Positions 17,930 through 28,244 are shown, numbered from the stretch's first letter. The stretch is 64,000 nt of DNA from Geodermatophilus amargosae (GCF_900116515.1 NZ_FPBA01000010.1:1-64000); one strand, 5' to 3'. Notes: generated by a model from the letters alone, not told the origin. Translations and numbers: made by a program.

Positions 17930-18781
17930 TCAGCGGCGGCGGACCTGTCGCTGGCTTACCGACATCTGCCGGCCGCCGGGCAGCGGGCCACCGGGGACCG
18001 GGGGACGCGGTCCGCCGAGGGCGGCCAGGCGCCGGCCGAGGGTGTTGACCTCACCGGCGGAGAGGTTGCGCGGCAGCTTCATCACGTGGGTGCTGAGCTT
18101 GCGCAGGGGCACCTGTCCCTCCTCCTCGCCGACGACGATGTCGTAGATCGGGGTGTCACCGACGACGCGGGCGATCCGCTTCTTCTCCTGCGCGAGCAGG
18201 CCGCGCACGCGGGCCGGCGAGCCCTCGGCGACCAGGACGACGCCGGGGCGGCCCAGGACCCGGTGCACCGAGTCCAGCTGCGCGGTCCCGGCGACGCCGG
18301 CCGACACCCGCCAGTCACCGCGCATGCCCTCGAGCACCCAGGCGGCGGCGCCGGGCTGGCCCTCGACCTGGCGGTAGGCCGAGCCCTGCGCGCGGCGGCC
18401 GAACACGATCATCGCGGCCATCAGGCCCAGGACGACCGCGATCGGGATGAACAGGAACGGCGCACCGAAGAGGATCGCCAGGAGCTCGATCAGGCCGGCC
18501 ACCACCACGAAGGCGATGAGCATGAGCCAGGGCAGCCTGGGGTCGTTCTTCTGGGTGAGCGTGTACGCCTGCTTGATCAGGCGGACCTGGTTGCCGACCT
18601 TCTTCAGCCGGCCGACCTTCGGCTGGCCGTCCTTGCCGACCTTCGCCGACTTGCCGGCCTTGATCTTGCTGACCGCGGTGGCGCCGGCTGCAGCCCCCGA
18701 GGACCGGCCGCGTCCCGCGGCGGGGCCCCGCCCGGCGTTGCCGGAGGGAGCGGGGGAGTCTGTGGGCTTGCTGCGTGCCAT
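17930..18781 (-). CDS. DUF4191 membrane protein, 283 aa
   Basis: A Ser/Gly/Lys-rich cytoplasmic N-terminus (1-65) is followed by two close helices (about 87-135: LIAFVVVAGLIELLAILFGA, then FIPIAVVLGLMAAMIVFGRR). A soluble C-terminal domain contains QGSAYRQVEGQPGAAAWVL and VGDTPIYDIVVGEEEGQVPL. This is the DUF4191 family, present next to lipA across actinobacteria (Rv2219-like). Role unknown; the context suggests a link to lipoate metabolism or membrane function. A TATCCT box lies 6 nt before the ATG, so it may have its own leaderless transcript besides any read-through from lipA. Confidence 0.85.
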   Translation of the reverse strand: MARSKPTDSPAPSGNAGRGPAAGRGRSSGAAAGATAVSKIKAGKSAKVGKDGQPKVGRLKKVGNQVRLIKQAYTLTQKNDPRLPWLMLIAFVVVAGLIELLAILFGAPFLFIPIAVVLGLMAAMIVFGRRAQGSAYRQVEGQPGAAAWVLEGMRGDWRVSAGVAGTAQLDSVHRVLGRPGVVLVAEGSPARVRGLLAQEKKRIARVVGDTPIYDIVVGEEEGQVPLRKLSTHVMKLPRNLSAGEVNTLGRRLAALGGPRPPVPGGPLPGGRQMSVSQRQVRRR

Positions 18782-18832
18782 GCCCCCAGGATAGGGGCGC
18801 GGCGCGACGGTCCCGGGGAGCCGGCGGGCCGG

Positions 18833-19807
18833 TCAGCCCCGAGTGGTGAGGCCGCGGGCCTCGACGGCCTGCTGGTAGAGCCGCCCGGCCCGGTAGGAGC
18901 TGCGCACCAGCGGCCCGGCGAGCACACCCGGGAAGCCGATCTCCTCCGCCTGCTGCTGGAAGCCGACGAACTCCTCGGGCTTGACCCAGCGGACGACGGG
19001 GTGGTGCCGCGGCGAGGGCCGCAGGTACTGGGTGATCGTCAGCAGGTCGCAGCCGGCGTCGTGCAGCGCCCGCATGGTCTCGACGACCTCACCGGGCTCC
19101 TCGCCCATCCCGAGGATGAGGTTGGACTTGGTGACCAGCCCGGCCTCGCGGGCGGCGGTGATGACCGACAGGGACCGCTCGAAGCGGAAACCGGGCCGGA
19201 TGCGCTTGAAGATCCGCGGCACCGTCTCGACGTTGTGCGCGAGGACCTCGGGCCGGGAGGAGAAGACCTCGGCGAGCTGGGCCGGGTCGGCGTTGAAGTC
19301 GGGGATCAGCAGCTCGACGCCACAGCCGGGGACGGCGGCGTGGATCTGGCGGACCGTCTCGGCGTAGAGCCACGCACCGCCGTCGGGCAGGTCGTCGCGG
19401 GCGACGCCGGTGACGGTCGCGTAGCGCAGCTGCATCGTTGCGACGCTCTCGGCCACGCGGCGGGGCTCGTCGGCGTCGAAGTCGGCGGGCTTGCCGGTGT
19501 CGATCTGGCAGAAGTCGCAGCGCCGGGTGCACTGGTCGCCACCGATGAGGAAGGTGGCCTCCCGGTCCTCCCAGCACTCGTAGATGTTGGGGCAGCCGGC
19601 CTCTTCGCAGACGGTGTGCAGACCCTCGCGGCGGACCAGCGACTTGAGCTCGGTGTACTCCGGCCCCGTCTTGAGCCGGGTCTTGATCCACTCGGGCTTG
19701 CGCTCGATCGGGACCTGGGCGTTGCGGACCTCGAGACGGAGCAGCTTGCGGCCCGAGGGGCCGATCTGGGACGGGTCGGAGGTACTGGTCGTCACCGTCT
19801 CGCTCAT
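18833..19807 (-). CDS. lipA: Lipoyl synthase, 324 aa
   Basis: Radical SAM enzyme that inserts two sulfurs into protein-bound octanoyl groups. Two iron-sulfur sites are visible: the auxiliary cluster cysteines in [12 protein letters not shown] and the SAM cluster motif CTRRCDFC, plus the C-terminal RSSYRAG serine ligand region. The full domain continues through [25 protein letters not shown] and [15 protein letters not shown]. Length is typical. The ATG ([10 protein letters not shown]) has TACCGT 7 nt upstream, a leaderless arrangement; a long in-frame upstream extension lacks similarity. It works after LipB (26828-27487) to lipoylate the E2 and glycine-cleavage proteins. Confidence 0.95.
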   Translation of the reverse strand: MSETVTTSTSDPSQIGPSGRKLLRLEVRNAQVPIERKPEWIKTRLKTGPEYTELKSLVRREGLHTVCEEAGCPNIYECWEDREATFLIGGDQCTRRCDFCQIDTGKPADFDADEPRRVAESVATMQLRYATVTGVARDDLPDGGAWLYAETVRQIHAAVPGCGVELLIPDFNADPAQLAEVFSSRPEVLAHNVETVPRIFKRIRPGFRFERSLSVITAAREAGLVTKSNLILGMGEEPGEVVETMRALHDAGCDLLTITQYLRPSPRHHPVVRWVKPEEFVGFQQQAEEIGFPGVLAGPLVRSSYRAGRLYQQAVEARGLTTRG

Positions 19808-19889
19808 GATCCCCACGGTACCCCCGGACGCAGACCGCCCCCGCTGCCTCGAGGGGCGGCGGGGGCGGTCTGGGGAGTGCCGGGTCGGC

Positions 19890-20957
19890 TCAGGCCTGGC
19901 CGGCCGCCGGACCTGCGGTCGGGCCCTCGTCGGACCCGCCGCCCGCGGTGAACGGCTCGGGAGCGGTCTGGGTGGGGTCGGTGGCGCCGGCGTCGTCGTC
20001 ACCGGCGACGAGCTGGGCATCACGGATGCCCATGTCGGACTCGGCGGGCGCCGAGTCACCGGCCACGAACATCGCGTCGGAGACGGTCTTGCCGGAATCG
20101 TCGTTGCTCGGGGAGCTGGGCACGGGGTCCTCTCGGTAGCTCGGCACGGGCCCGTCACCGGCCGGGGCCGGCGTCCACGGGTCCGCCTTCTTGCGACGCG
20201 TGAGCACCGTCGCAGCGGCGACCGCCGCGACCATGGCCAGCAGCCACGGCCAGCGCCGTGACCCCTGCTCGACAGCCACCTTCCGCTTCGCCTTCGCGGC
20301 CTTGCTCGCGGTCCTCCGCTTGGCCTTCTTGCCCGCCTTCGTGGTCCCCGACACCAGTTCGGCGCGGCGGCTCTCCAGCTCACCGAGCGCGGTGCTGATG
20401 CCGGCCACCAGGGTCCCGCGCGCGTTGTCCAGCGCGGGGACCACGGTGTCCCTCGCGGCGGCCACGCGCGGCGCGACGTCGGCGGCCAGCTTGCGGCTGG
20501 CGGCCGAGGCGGCCTCGACGCGCGGCGCGAGGTCGGCGGCGGCCCTGGCGGCGGCGGCACCGGCGGCGGTCAGGGCCGTGGTGACGGTGGGACCGGCGGC
20601 CTCGCGGGCCGCGACGACGCGCGGCGTCAGCGCGATGACGGCGGCGTCGACCCGCTCGCGGGCGGCCTCGAGGACGGGGCTCGTCGCGTCGCGGGCGGCG
20701 TCCACGCGGGGCGTGAGGGCCTCACGGGCGGAGGCGACGGCGGGCGCGGCCACGGCGACCGCGGCGGCGACCTTGGGGGCGACCGCCACGCGGGCGGCGT
20801 CGAGCACCGGTCCGGCCGCCTCGAACGCGGCGTCCAGCCGGGGGCCGAGCTGCTCCGCGGCGGCGCGGCCCGCCTCGGTGACGGCGGCGCCGAGGTGGCT
20901 CAGCCCCTCCTGGAGCTCGGCCTGGATGACCTGGCCGCGGGACTGTGTGCGGAACAC
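19890..20957 (-). CDS. Ala-rich protein with apolipoprotein-like amphipathic repeats and one membrane anchor, 355 aa
   Basis: Residues about 15-200 are degenerate repeats in which AAR/VAP/LTP turns recur roughly every 11-22 residues ([48 protein letters not shown]), a pattern of long amphipathic helices like apolipoproteins. Then comes a Lys-rich stretch ([20 protein letters not shown]), one helix ([17 protein letters not shown]), and a polar acidic tail. It probably lies along the membrane or cell wall; function unknown. GTG 20957 is chosen because GGAGG is 8 nt upstream; GTG 20966 is in frame but overlaps that site. Confidence 0.75.
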   Translation of the reverse strand: MFRTQSRGQVIQAELQEGLSHLGAAVTEAGRAAAEQLGPRLDAAFEAAGPVLDAARVAVAPKVAAAVAVAAPAVASAREALTPRVDAARDATSPVLEAARERVDAAVIALTPRVVAAREAAGPTVTTALTAAGAAAARAAADLAPRVEAASAASRKLAADVAPRVAAARDTVVPALDNARGTLVAGISTALGELESRRAELVSGTTKAGKKAKRRTASKAAKAKRKVAVEQGSRRWPWLLAMVAAVAAATVLTRRKKADPWTPAPAGDGPVPSYREDPVPSSPSNDDSGKTVSDAMFVAGDSAPAESDMGIRDAQLVAGDDDAGATDPTQTAPEPFTAGGGSDEGPTAGPAAGQA

Positions 20958-21032
20958 GTGAAGCACCTCCGGGTTGATCGACTCCGGCCATCCTGCCCGC
21001 TGCCGCTGGCCGGCACACCCCCGGGCAGGCGC

Positions 21033-23309
21033 TCAGACGGAGCGGAGCAGCCCGCTGCGCTCGCCCGCCAGCCAGCGCAGGAGGTCCTCGACGGGCATCG
21101 GCCGGGCGACGGCGTAGCCCTGCGCGACGTCGCAGCCCAGCGCCGCGAGCCGCCGGGCGGTGGCGACGTCCTCGACGCCCTCGGCGACCAGGCTCAGGCC
21201 CAGGTCGTGGGCGAGCGCGACCGTGTGCCGGACGATCGCCGCGGCCCGCTCGTCGGTGTCGACGTCGGCGGTGAGGCTGCGGTCGAGCTTGAGCTCGTCG
21301 GCGGGCAGCCGGCGCAGGTAGGCCAACGAGCTGTAGCCGGTGCCGTAGTCGTCGATGGAGGTGCGCACGCCGAGGCGGCGCAGCTCGCCGAGCACGGAGC
21401 GGCCGCGCTCGGGATCGGCCATGAGGGTGTCCTCGACCAGCTCCAGGGTGAGCGCGGCGGCCGGCAGCCCGCGCCGGGCCAGCTTCGCGGCGACCTTGCC
21501 GGGCAGGTCGATGTCGGCGACGTTGGCCGCGGACAGGTTCACCGACACCGGCACCCGGTGCTCGTCCCACCACTGCGCCACCGCGTCGAGCGAGCGCTCG
21601 AGCACGGTGTCGGTGAGCGGGCGCATCAGGCCGGCCTGCTCGGCGGCGGGCAGGACGTGCCCAGGGGAGAGCAGCCCTCGCTCGGGGTGGTGCCAGCGCA
21701 GCAGCGCCTCGACGCCGACGACGCGGCCGTCGTCCATGGCGACCTGCGGCTGCAGGTGGACGTCGAGCTGGTCCGCGACGAGGGCGGTGCGCAGCTCCTC
21801 CATCGTGCGCAGCCGCTCGCCCGAGCCGCTGTTCGGGTCCGGGACGTAGACGTGCACGCCGGTGCGCTCGGTCTTGGCGGCGTACATGGCGACGTCAGCG
21901 CAGCGCAGCAGCTCCTGGACGTCGTCCGCGGGCACCGGCGCGGTCGAGACGCCGATGCTCACACCGACGTGCAACCGGATGCCGTCGACCTCGAAGGGCT
22001 GCCGCAGCAGGTCGTGCACGATGCCGGCGCGCTCGGCGGCGGCGTCGAGGTCGACGTCGGGCAGCAGGACGGCGAACTCGTCGCCGCCGAGCCGGGCGAG
22101 CACCTCACCCGGGCGCAGCGCCGGTTCCAGCCGCGGGCCGACCTGGCACAGCAGCTGGTCGCCGGCGCCGTGCCCCAGGCTGTCGTTGACCTCCTTGAAG
22201 CCGTCGAGGTCGAGCAGCAGCAGCGCCGCCGGGGAGCCGGTGGTCGCCCCGGCGACGACGACCCGGGCCCGCTCGAGCAGCGCACGCCGGTTGGGCAGCC
22301 CGGTGAGCTCGTCGGTGCGCGCCTCCTGCCGGACGACCGCGAAGAAGCGGACCTCGCGGAAGGTGACCGCGGTGCGGGTGAGCGCGGCCAGGACGCAGCC
22401 GACTGCCAGCCACCCGGCGGAGTCGGGGAGGTCGTCGCCGTAGCCGGCGGCGAGGACGGCGAGGGCGGCCAGCGTGCCGGCCAGCGGCAGCGCGACCAGC
22501 CGCCAGGTGATGCGGACGCCCTCCTGGCCGTCGCGGGGCTGCGGGTCGCCGGTCGTGCTCCGCGCGGCGAGGGCGGCGAGCAGGATGCCGGCCTGCCACA
22601 ACAGCTCCAGCGGCCCGCCGTCGGCGTAGCGGCCCTCGGCGCTCAGCACGAACAGGGTGGCGTCGGCGACGCAGAACAGCGCGACCGCACCGCCGACGCA
22701 CAGCAGGGTGCGGTCGAGGTGCACGCCGAGGATGGCGCTGACCCCGACGAGCAGCGAGAGCAGCAGGACGTCGGCGCCGGGCCAGGCGAGCTGGGCGACC
22801 GACACGTGGCCGCCGGCGGTGAGGTAGGGGCCGAGCAGGAAGCCGGTGCCGACCGCGGTGGTCCCGAGGACACCGACGACGCCGTCGAGCCACATGCTGG
22901 GCAGGAAGCGGGGGACGCGGGCGCGGATGAGGACGAACAGCGCGACGTAGAGGCTCGCGTAGGCGACGGCCACGCAGGTGTCGGCCACCGGCGCCGGGGT
23001 GGTGCCGGCCTGGCCGGTCTCGATGATCCGGGCGACGTTGCCCGCGGCACCTGCGACCAGCGTGGTCGCCAGCGCCCGCCAGGCCAGGGCCTCGCGGGGC
23101 GCCCGGCGGGCGGTCAGCCAGCACGCGGTGCCGGCCGCCAGCCAGGCCACGTGGTAGAGGACGACGTCGTACAGGACGTCCCAGGCCGCGCCGGCCGGGC
23201 GCGGGCCGACGCCGGTGGCGAAGGCGGCCACGGCGAGCACCGCGACCCCCAGGAGGAGGTCACGGGGATCGGTCCCCGGAGGCCGGGGGGACTGCGGACC
23301 GCGTCGCAC
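21033..23309 (-). CDS. Membrane GGDEF-EAL c-di-GMP enzyme, 758 aa
   Basis: About eight N-terminal membrane helices (residues 20-310) are followed by a GGDEF domain with intact active site (RTDELTGLPNRRALLE, RLGGDEFAVLLPD), then an EAL domain. The EAL part keeps VEALLRWHHPERG, NLSAAN, LELVEDTLM, IDDYGTGYSSL, KLDRSL and AEGVE, the metal and catalytic set, so both synthesis and breakdown of c-di-GMP are possible on sequence. No RxxD inhibitory site was confirmed. The sensor is the membrane part, ligand unknown. GTG 23309; divergent from the leuS leader promoter. The processive GT2 in the element lacks a PilZ domain, so no direct link is claimed. Confidence 0.92.
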   Translation of the reverse strand: MRRGPQSPRPPGTDPRDLLLGVAVLAVAAFATGVGPRPAGAAWDVLYDVVLYHVAWLAAGTACWLTARRAPREALAWRALATTLVAGAAGNVARIIETGQAGTTPAPVADTCVAVAYASLYVALFVLIRARVPRFLPSMWLDGVVGVLGTTAVGTGFLLGPYLTAGGHVSVAQLAWPGADVLLLSLLVGVSAILGVHLDRTLLCVGGAVALFCVADATLFVLSAEGRYADGGPLELLWQAGILLAALAARSTTGDPQPRDGQEGVRITWRLVALPLAGTLAALAVLAAGYGDDLPDSAGWLAVGCVLAALTRTAVTFREVRFFAVVRQEARTDELTGLPNRRALLERARVVVAGATTGSPAALLLLDLDGFKEVNDSLGHGAGDQLLCQVGPRLEPALRPGEVLARLGGDEFAVLLPDVDLDAAAERAGIVHDLLRQPFEVDGIRLHVGVSIGVSTAPVPADDVQELLRCADVAMYAAKTERTGVHVYVPDPNSGSGERLRTMEELRTALVADQLDVHLQPQVAMDDGRVVGVEALLRWHHPERGLLSPGHVLPAAEQAGLMRPLTDTVLERSLDAVAQWWDEHRVPVSVNLSAANVADIDLPGKVAAKLARRGLPAAALTLELVEDTLMADPERGRSVLGELRRLGVRTSIDDYGTGYSSLAYLRRLPADELKLDRSLTADVDTDERAAAIVRHTVALAHDLGLSLVAEGVEDVATARRLAALGCDVAQGYAVARPMPVEDLLRWLAGERSGLLRSV

Positions 23310-23400
23310 GCTTGCGACAACGGCAGATGCGGCCCCGGAGTGCAGTCCGGAGCCCCGCGACGACCCGTCCGGGTGAGCCGCCGGGCGCTAGACTCGCGGT

Positions 23401-23436
23401 GTGACCGGCGGGCAGCTGCTTCTCCGGCCGTGCTGA
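23401..23436 (+). CDS. Leucine leader peptide, 11 aa (VTGGQLLLRPC)
   Basis: GTG start 6 nt after the -10 box, so leaderless. Codons 6-8 are CTG CTT CTC, three different Leu codons in a row, followed by Arg, Pro, Cys and TGA. Too short to act as a protein; its role is to sense leucyl-tRNA charging for the leuS transcript. Confidence 0.72.
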   Translation: MTGGQLLLRPC

Positions 23437-23459
23437 CCTGATCTCTCAGGCAGCACGGC

Positions 23460-23486
23460 GACCCCTCCTGCGTGAGGGGTCTTTTC
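23460..23486 (+). terminator. Attenuator terminator upstream of leuS
   Basis: GACCCCTC (23460-23467), loop CTGCGT, GAGGGGTC (23474-23481), then TTTTC. A T-run after a stem is rare in this window, which favours a real intrinsic terminator. It lies 35 nt before the leuS ATG and inside its transcript. Confidence 0.8.
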
Positions 23487-23520
23487 ATGTCCGCCGACGG
23501 ATGACCCCGGGAGCACCGCG

Positions 23521-26412
23521 ATGAGCCAGACGGCCAGCCAGCCCACCACCGAGCCGGCCGAGGAGGGCGTCCCCCCGCACCGCTACACCCCGGCCCTCGC
23601 CCAGCGCATCGAGCTCGAGTGGCAGGACCGGTGGGAGCGGGAGGGGACCTTCCACACACCGAACCCGGTGGGCCGGCTCTCGGCGGGCTTCGACCGGGTC
23701 GCCGACCGGCCCAAGACCTTCCTCATGGACATGTTCCCGTACCCCTCGGGCGCGGGCCTGCACGTGGGGCACCCGCTGGGCTACCTGGGCACCGACGTCA
23801 CCAGCCGGTTCCGCCGCATGGACGGCGACAACGTGCTGCACCCGATGGGCTACGACGCCTTCGGCCTGCCCGCCGAGCAGTACGCCGTCCAGACCGGGCA
23901 GCACCCGCGGGTCACCACCGAGGCCAACATCGCGGCGATCCGGGCGCAGCTGCGCCGCCTCGGCGTCGACCACGACGAGCGCCGCACCTTCGCCACGATC
24001 GACCCGGGCTACTACCGGTGGACCCAGTGGATCTTCCTGAAGATCTTCGGCTCCTGGTTCGACGAGGAGGCCGGGCGGGCCCGCCCGGTCGAGGAGCTGG
24101 TGGCCGAGCTGGACGCCGGCACGCGCGAGCCCGCGCCCGGCACCGACCCGTCGGGGCGGCCGTGGGCGGAGCTGTCCGACGTCGACAAGCGGAAGGTCGT
24201 CGACGCCCACCGGCTGGCCTACCTGCACGAGGCGCCGGTCAACTGGTGCCCGGGCCTGGGCACGGTGCTCTCCAACGAGGAGGTCACCCCCGACGGGCGC
24301 TCCGAGCGCGGCAACTTCCCGGTGTTCCGGCGCCCGCTGACCCAGTGGATGATGCGGATCACCGCCTACGCCGAGCGGCTGCTGGCCGACCTCGACCGGC
24401 TGGACTGGTCGGACTCGGTCAAGCAGATGCAGCGCAACTGGATCGGCCGCTCGACCGGTGCCCGGATCCGCTTCGCGGCCGGCGACTCGGCGATCGAGGT
24501 CTTCACCACCCGCCCCGACACGCTGTTCGGCGCCACGTACATGGTGCTGGCGCCCGAGCACCCGATGGTGGCGGAGCTGACCGCGGACGCGTGGCCCGAC
24601 GGCACCGACCCGCGGTGGACCGCCGGCGCGGCGACCCCGCGCGAGGCGGTCGAGGCCTACCAGCGGCAGGCGTCGCGGCGCTCGGAGCTCGACCGGCAGA
24701 ACGAGAGCCGGGAGAAGACCGGCGTCTGGCTGGGCGCGACCGCCGTCAACCCGGTCACCGGCCGGGAGCTGCCGGTGTTCATCGCCGACTACGTCCTGAC
24801 CGGCTACGGCACCGGCGCGATCATGGCCGTCCCCGGCGAGGACACCCGCGACTGGGAGTTCGCGCAGGCGTTCGGCCTGCCGGTGGTGCGCACGGTGCAG
24901 CCGCCGGCCGACTTCGACGGCGGCGCGTACACCGGCAGCGGCCCAATGATCAACTCGTCGAACGAGCAGGTGTCGCTGGACGGGCTGACCGACAAGGCCG
25001 ATGCCATCGCGGCGATGACCGACTGGCTGGTCGCCTCCGGGCACGGCGAGGCAACGACCACCTACAAGCTGCGCGACTGGCTGTTCAGCCGTCAGCGCTA
25101 CTGGGGCGAGCCGTTCCCGGTCGTCTACGACGCCGACGGCCTGCCGCGTGCGGTGCCCGAGTCGCTGCTGCCGGTGCTGCTGCCCGACGTCGACGACTAC
25201 TCGCCGAAGACCTTCGCCGACGACGACGCCACGTCCGTGCCCGAGCCGCCGCTGTCGCGGGTGAGCGAGTGGACGACCGTCGAGCTCGACCTGGGCGACG
25301 GGCCCAAGCCCTACCGCCGCGAGACCAACACGATGCCCAACTGGGCCGGCTCGTGCTGGTACTACCTGCGCTACCTGGACCCGGGCGACGACGCGCAGAT
25401 GGTCGACCCGGAGCTGGAGCGCTACTGGCTGGGGCCGCGCACTTCGGGCGACGTCGGCGGCGTGGACCTCTACGTCGGCGGCATGGAGCACGCCGTCCTG
25501 CACCTGCTCTACGCGCGCTTCTGGCACAAGGTGCTGCACGACCTGGGCTACGTGTCCAGCGAGGAGCCGTTCCGGCGGCTGGTGAACCAGGGGTACATCT
25601 CGGCCTACGCCTACACCGACGAGCGCGGCTTCTACGTGCCCGCCGCCGAGGTGGTGGAGGAGGGCGGGCAGTTCCTGTTCGAGGGCAAGCCGGTCAACCG
25701 GGAGTACGGGAAGATCGGCAAGTCCCTGAAGAACATGGTCACGCCCGACGAGATGATCGGCGCCTACGGGGCCGACACGTTCCGCGTCTACGAGATGTCG
25801 ACCGGTCCGCTGGAGCAGTCGCGGCCGTGGGACACCAAGGCCGTGGTCGGCTCGCAGCGGCTGCTGCAGCGGATCTGGCGGGTCGTCGTCGACGAGGGGA
25901 CCGGCGCGGTCCGGGTCTCCGACGAGGCCCCGGGCGAGGACGTGCTGCGGGCGCTGCACAAGGCGATCGCCGGCGTGCGCGACGGCATGACGACGCTGCG
26001 GTTCAACGTCGCGATCGCCCGGATCGCCGAGCTGACCAACGTGCTGACCGCTGCCCACGGTGCCGACGTCCCCGTCCCGCGGTCGGTGGCCGAGCCGCTG
26101 GTGCTGCTGGTGGCGCCGCTGGCCCCGCACCTGGCCGAGGAGCTGTGGGCGCGGCTGGGGCACGGCGAGTCGGTGGCGTGGGCGCCGTTCCCGGTGGCCG
26201 ACGAGCGCTGGCTGGTCGAGGACACCGTGCAGGTCGCCGTGCAGGTCAACGGCAAGGTGCGCGCGCAGGTCACCGTGCCGGCCGACGCCGACGCCGACGC
26301 CCTCGAGGCGGCGGCGCGCGACGAGGACAAGGTCGCCGCGCAGCTGGCCGGCAAGACCGTGCGGCGCGTCATCGCGGTGCCCGGCCGGCTGGTCAACTTC
26401 GTCGTCTCGTGA
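23521..26412 (+). CDS. leuS: Leucyl-tRNA synthetase, 963 aa
   Basis: Class Ia synthetase charging tRNA-Leu. HIGH-type motif in [18 protein letters not shown] (about residue 75); a large CP1 editing domain with [20 protein letters not shown] and [18 protein letters not shown]-type motif as [16 protein letters not shown] (about 735), the usual actinobacterial variant; an anticodon-binding domain and C-terminal [18 protein letters not shown]. Full length. ATG 23521 has GGGAG upstream. Controlled by the leader described at 23389-23487. Confidence 0.97.
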   Translation: MSQTASQPTTEPAEEGVPPHRYTPALAQRIELEWQDRWEREGTFHTPNPVGRLSAGFDRVADRPKTFLMDMFPYPSGAGLHVGHPLGYLGTDVTSRFRRMDGDNVLHPMGYDAFGLPAEQYAVQTGQHPRVTTEANIAAIRAQLRRLGVDHDERRTFATIDPGYYRWTQWIFLKIFGSWFDEEAGRARPVEELVAELDAGTREPAPGTDPSGRPWAELSDVDKRKVVDAHRLAYLHEAPVNWCPGLGTVLSNEEVTPDGRSERGNFPVFRRPLTQWMMRITAYAERLLADLDRLDWSDSVKQMQRNWIGRSTGARIRFAAGDSAIEVFTTRPDTLFGATYMVLAPEHPMVAELTADAWPDGTDPRWTAGAATPREAVEAYQRQASRRSELDRQNESREKTGVWLGATAVNPVTGRELPVFIADYVLTGYGTGAIMAVPGEDTRDWEFAQAFGLPVVRTVQPPADFDGGAYTGSGPMINSSNEQVSLDGLTDKADAIAAMTDWLVASGHGEATTTYKLRDWLFSRQRYWGEPFPVVYDADGLPRAVPESLLPVLLPDVDDYSPKTFADDDATSVPEPPLSRVSEWTTVELDLGDGPKPYRRETNTMPNWAGSCWYYLRYLDPGDDAQMVDPELERYWLGPRTSGDVGGVDLYVGGMEHAVLHLLYARFWHKVLHDLGYVSSEEPFRRLVNQGYISAYAYTDERGFYVPAAEVVEEGGQFLFEGKPVNREYGKIGKSLKNMVTPDEMIGAYGADTFRVYEMSTGPLEQSRPWDTKAVVGSQRLLQRIWRVVVDEGTGAVRVSDEAPGEDVLRALHKAIAGVRDGMTTLRFNVAIARIAELTNVLTAAHGADVPVPRSVAEPLVLLVAPLAPHLAEELWARLGHGESVAWAPFPVADERWLVEDTVQVAVQVNGKVRAQVTVPADADADALEAAARDEDKVAAQLAGKTVRRVIAVPGRLVNFVVS

Positions 26413-26418
26413 GGCACC

Positions 26419-26446
26419 CCCCTCCCGACCCGGGGGTCAGGAGGGG
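26419..26446. terminator. Hairpin between leuS and the PPOX gene
   Basis: CCCCTCC (26419-26425) pairs with GGAGGGG (26440-26446), and inside it GACCC pairs with GGGTC. It overlaps the stop codon of the convergent minus-strand gene. Confidence 0.6.
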
Positions 26447-26820
26447 CTTATGCGCAGGAGCTCGTGGCGCTCGGTGCCCGGCTTCGTGAACCGGGTCCAC
26501 AGCCGCGAGGTGACGTACTCGGCCTGGAAGCGGAAGCCGTAGGTCCGGCGGAGCGCGGCGAGCGCCTGCGGCCAGTCGGCGTGGTCGACGAAGTCGGCGG
26601 TCGCCTCGACGGCGGGACCGCGCACCCGGCCCCGCATGTCGCACGGCGCCACGGTGACCCGGGCGGTGTGCCGCAGCCGCTTGACCTTGTCGGAGTCCGC
26701 TCGGGTCCACACCACCAGGTCCTCGCCGTCGGGCGCGGCCCACACCGGCGTGGGCACCGGCTGCCCGGTGCGGCGGAAGGTGGTCAGGCTGACGTAGGTG
26801 CTGCGCGGGAGGTCGGCCAC
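26437..26820 (-). CDS. PPOX-class F420-dependent enzyme-like protein, 127 aa
   Basis: Single split-barrel flavin fold: STYVSLTTFRRTGQPVPTPVW, LVVWTRADSDKVKRLRHTARVTVAPCD, GRVRGPAVEATADF. These are the strands that bind F420 or FMN in the actinobacterial PPOX family (Rv1155/Rv2991-like), which reduce small substrates. Substrate unknown. GTG 26820 is 7 bases after the lipB stop, so it is probably read from the lipB transcript. Normal length for the family. Confidence 0.85.
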   Translation of the reverse strand: MADLPRSTYVSLTTFRRTGQPVPTPVWAAPDGEDLVVWTRADSDKVKRLRHTARVTVAPCDMRGRVRGPAVEATADFVDHADWPQALAALRRTYGFRFQAEYVTSRLWTRFTKPGTERHELLRISPS

Positions 26821-26827
26821 CGACCGG

Positions 26828-27487
26828 TCAGACGGCCGGCGCCATCGTGAGGACCCGCCGCATCGCGGCCTCGACCGCGTCGATCACCTCGGCGACGGGG
26901 ACGTCGCGGCCCAGCTCGGCGGAGAGCGAGGTGACGCCGGCGTCGGCGATGCCGCACGGGACGATCGCGCCGAACGCGCCCAGGTCGGGGTCGCAGTTGA
27001 GCGCGAAGCCGTGCATGGTCACTCCGCGGGCGACCCGCACGCCGATCGCGGCGATCTTGCGTTCTAGCCGGGACCGGCTGTCCGGTCCGGGAGCGTCGGC
27101 GGGCAGCCAGACGCCGCTGCGGCCGTCGACGCGCTGCGTCTCGACACCGAGGGAGCCGCAGACCTGCATGAGCGCGTCCTCGAGCCGGCGCACGTGCGCC
27201 ACGACGTCGACCGGGTCGGGCAGCGCGATGATCGGGTAGCCGACCAGCTGGCCGGGACCGTGCCAGGTGATCTTGCCGCCGCGGTCGACGTCGACGACCG
27301 GCGTGCCGTCGAACGGGCGCTCGTGCGGCTCGGTGCGCCGGCCGGCGGTGTAGACCGACGGGTGCTCGAGCAGCAGCAGCGTGTCCGGCCCCTCTCCGGC
27401 GACCCGGGCGGCGTGGACCTCGCGCTGGCGCGCCCACGCCTCCTCGTAGGGGACGGTGCCGGCCCGGACGACGCGCAACTCGGTCAC
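26828..27487 (-). CDS. lipB: Octanoyl-[ACP]:protein N-octanoyltransferase, 219 aa
   Basis: Transfers octanoate from acyl carrier protein to lipoyl domains, the step before LipA. Seen: [34 protein letters not shown] (family signature), the catalytic Lys in [10 protein letters not shown] and the catalytic Cys in [14 protein letters not shown]. Full length. GTG 27487 has TAGGCT 7 nt upstream, a leaderless start. In this genome lipA is 7 kb away rather than adjacent, separated by leuS and others. Clients nearby are the E2 (32304-34229) and the glycine-cleavage system, of which gcvT is present. Confidence 0.95.
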   Translation of the reverse strand: MTELRVVRAGTVPYEEAWARQREVHAARVAGEGPDTLLLLEHPSVYTAGRRTEPHERPFDGTPVVDVDRGGKITWHGPGQLVGYPIIALPDPVDVVAHVRRLEDALMQVCGSLGVETQRVDGRSGVWLPADAPGPDSRSRLERKIAAIGVRVARGVTMHGFALNCDPDLGAFGAIVPCGIADAGVTSLSAELGRDVPVAEVIDAVEAAMRRVLTMAPAV

Positions 27488-27509
27488 GGTGCCCAGCCTA
27501 GGCCGGTCC

Positions 27510-28244
27510 TCAGCGGAGCCGCCGCGGCTCGATGCGGGTCTCGACGGCGGTGCCGTCGGGGCCGCGTTCGACCCGGTAGGCGGCCGCGCCCGGCCGGTCG
27601 GCGACGGCCTCGACCAGCGCGGTGCCGCGGTAGAGGAGGCCCACGCCGTCGTCGGTGGCGTGCCCTGCCGGGAGCGTGCCGTCGGCGACCAGCCGGTGGT
27701 ACAGCGGCCGCCGCTCCCGCTCGGAGTCGTAGTGCACGCCGTTCGACGTCGGGATCAGCCCCAGGCCGTTGGTCACCGGCCGCAGGTCGGGGCCGAAGGA
27801 GTCGGTGGTGCCGCCGACGTGCCAGCACAGCGACCCCGCGGACACCCCGCCGAGCACCACCCCGGCGCGCCAGCACTCGGCGAGCACCTCGTCCAGGCCG
27901 TGCACGCGCCAGACGGCCAGCAGGTTGGCGACGCTCCCGCCGCCGACCCAGACGACGTCCTGCGCGAGCAGGTGGGCCCGCACGTCGGGGACGGTCGGCA
28001 TCGGGAACAGGCTCAGGTGGCTGACCTGCACCCGGCTGCCGGCGAACGCGCCGTAGACGCCGGCGATGCGGACCGGGTCGTCACCGGTCGCGGTACCGAG
28101 GTGGCACAGCCGCGGCCGCTCCGGCGCCCCGGCCAGCTCGACGGCCAGGTCGAACACCGGGCCCGGCGCCCAGTCGTGGGGACCGCGGCCGCGGGAGTCG
28201 AAGCCGATGCTGGTGGCCAGGATGGTCGGCGACGCCGCGGGCAT
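27510..28244 (-). CDS. S51-family (cyanophycinase/peptidase E-like) serine hydrolase, 244 aa
   Basis: Seen: [15 protein letters not shown] start, [31 protein letters not shown], the nucleophile elbow GVSAGSLCW (GxSAG) and [10 protein letters not shown] with the active-site His. This is the fold of peptidase E, which cleaves Asp-X dipeptides, and of cyanophycinase. The exact substrate is open. The ATG shares one base with the stop of the upstream oxidoreductase gene (TGATG), so the two are translated together. It is followed by 22 bp before the lipB start region on the same strand. Confidence 0.85.
   Translation of the reverse strand: MPAASPTILATSIGFDSRGRGPHDWAPGPVFDLAVELAGAPERPRLCHLGTATGDDPVRIAGVYGAFAGSRVQVSHLSLFPMPTVPDVRAHLLAQDVVWVGGGSVANLLAVWRVHGLDEVLAECWRAGVVLGGVSAGSLCWHVGGTTDSFGPDLRPVTNGLGLIPTSNGVHYDSERERRPLYHRLVADGTLPAGHATDDGVGLLYRGTALVEAVADRPGAAAYRVERGPDGTAVETRIEPRRLR

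Larger units (their letters stand above)
23389..23487 (+). promoter_or_regulatory. leuS attenuation leader (promoter, leader peptide, hairpin, terminator)
   Basis: TAGACT (23389-23394) is a good -10 box; the start of transcription should be at or near the GTG at 23401. The RNA then holds an 11-codon peptide with three successive Leu codons and a hairpin of 13 bp with a bulged A (23427-23440 with 23447-23459). The leader stop codon falls inside the 5' arm of that hairpin. A U-tailed terminator follows (23460-23486). This is the layout of ribosome-mediated transcription attenuation: leucyl-tRNA shortage stalls the ribosome and should raise leuS expression. The alternative antiterminator pairing was not resolved. 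Confidence 0.75.

Noticed and set aside
25717-25746. leuS KIGKS in place of KMSKS as a defect
   Set aside because: This variant is normal in actinobacterial leucyl-tRNA synthetases.
23485-26163. 892-codon open frame antisense to leuS
   Set aside because: Same GC-bias effect; low-complexity translation opposite a universal enzyme.
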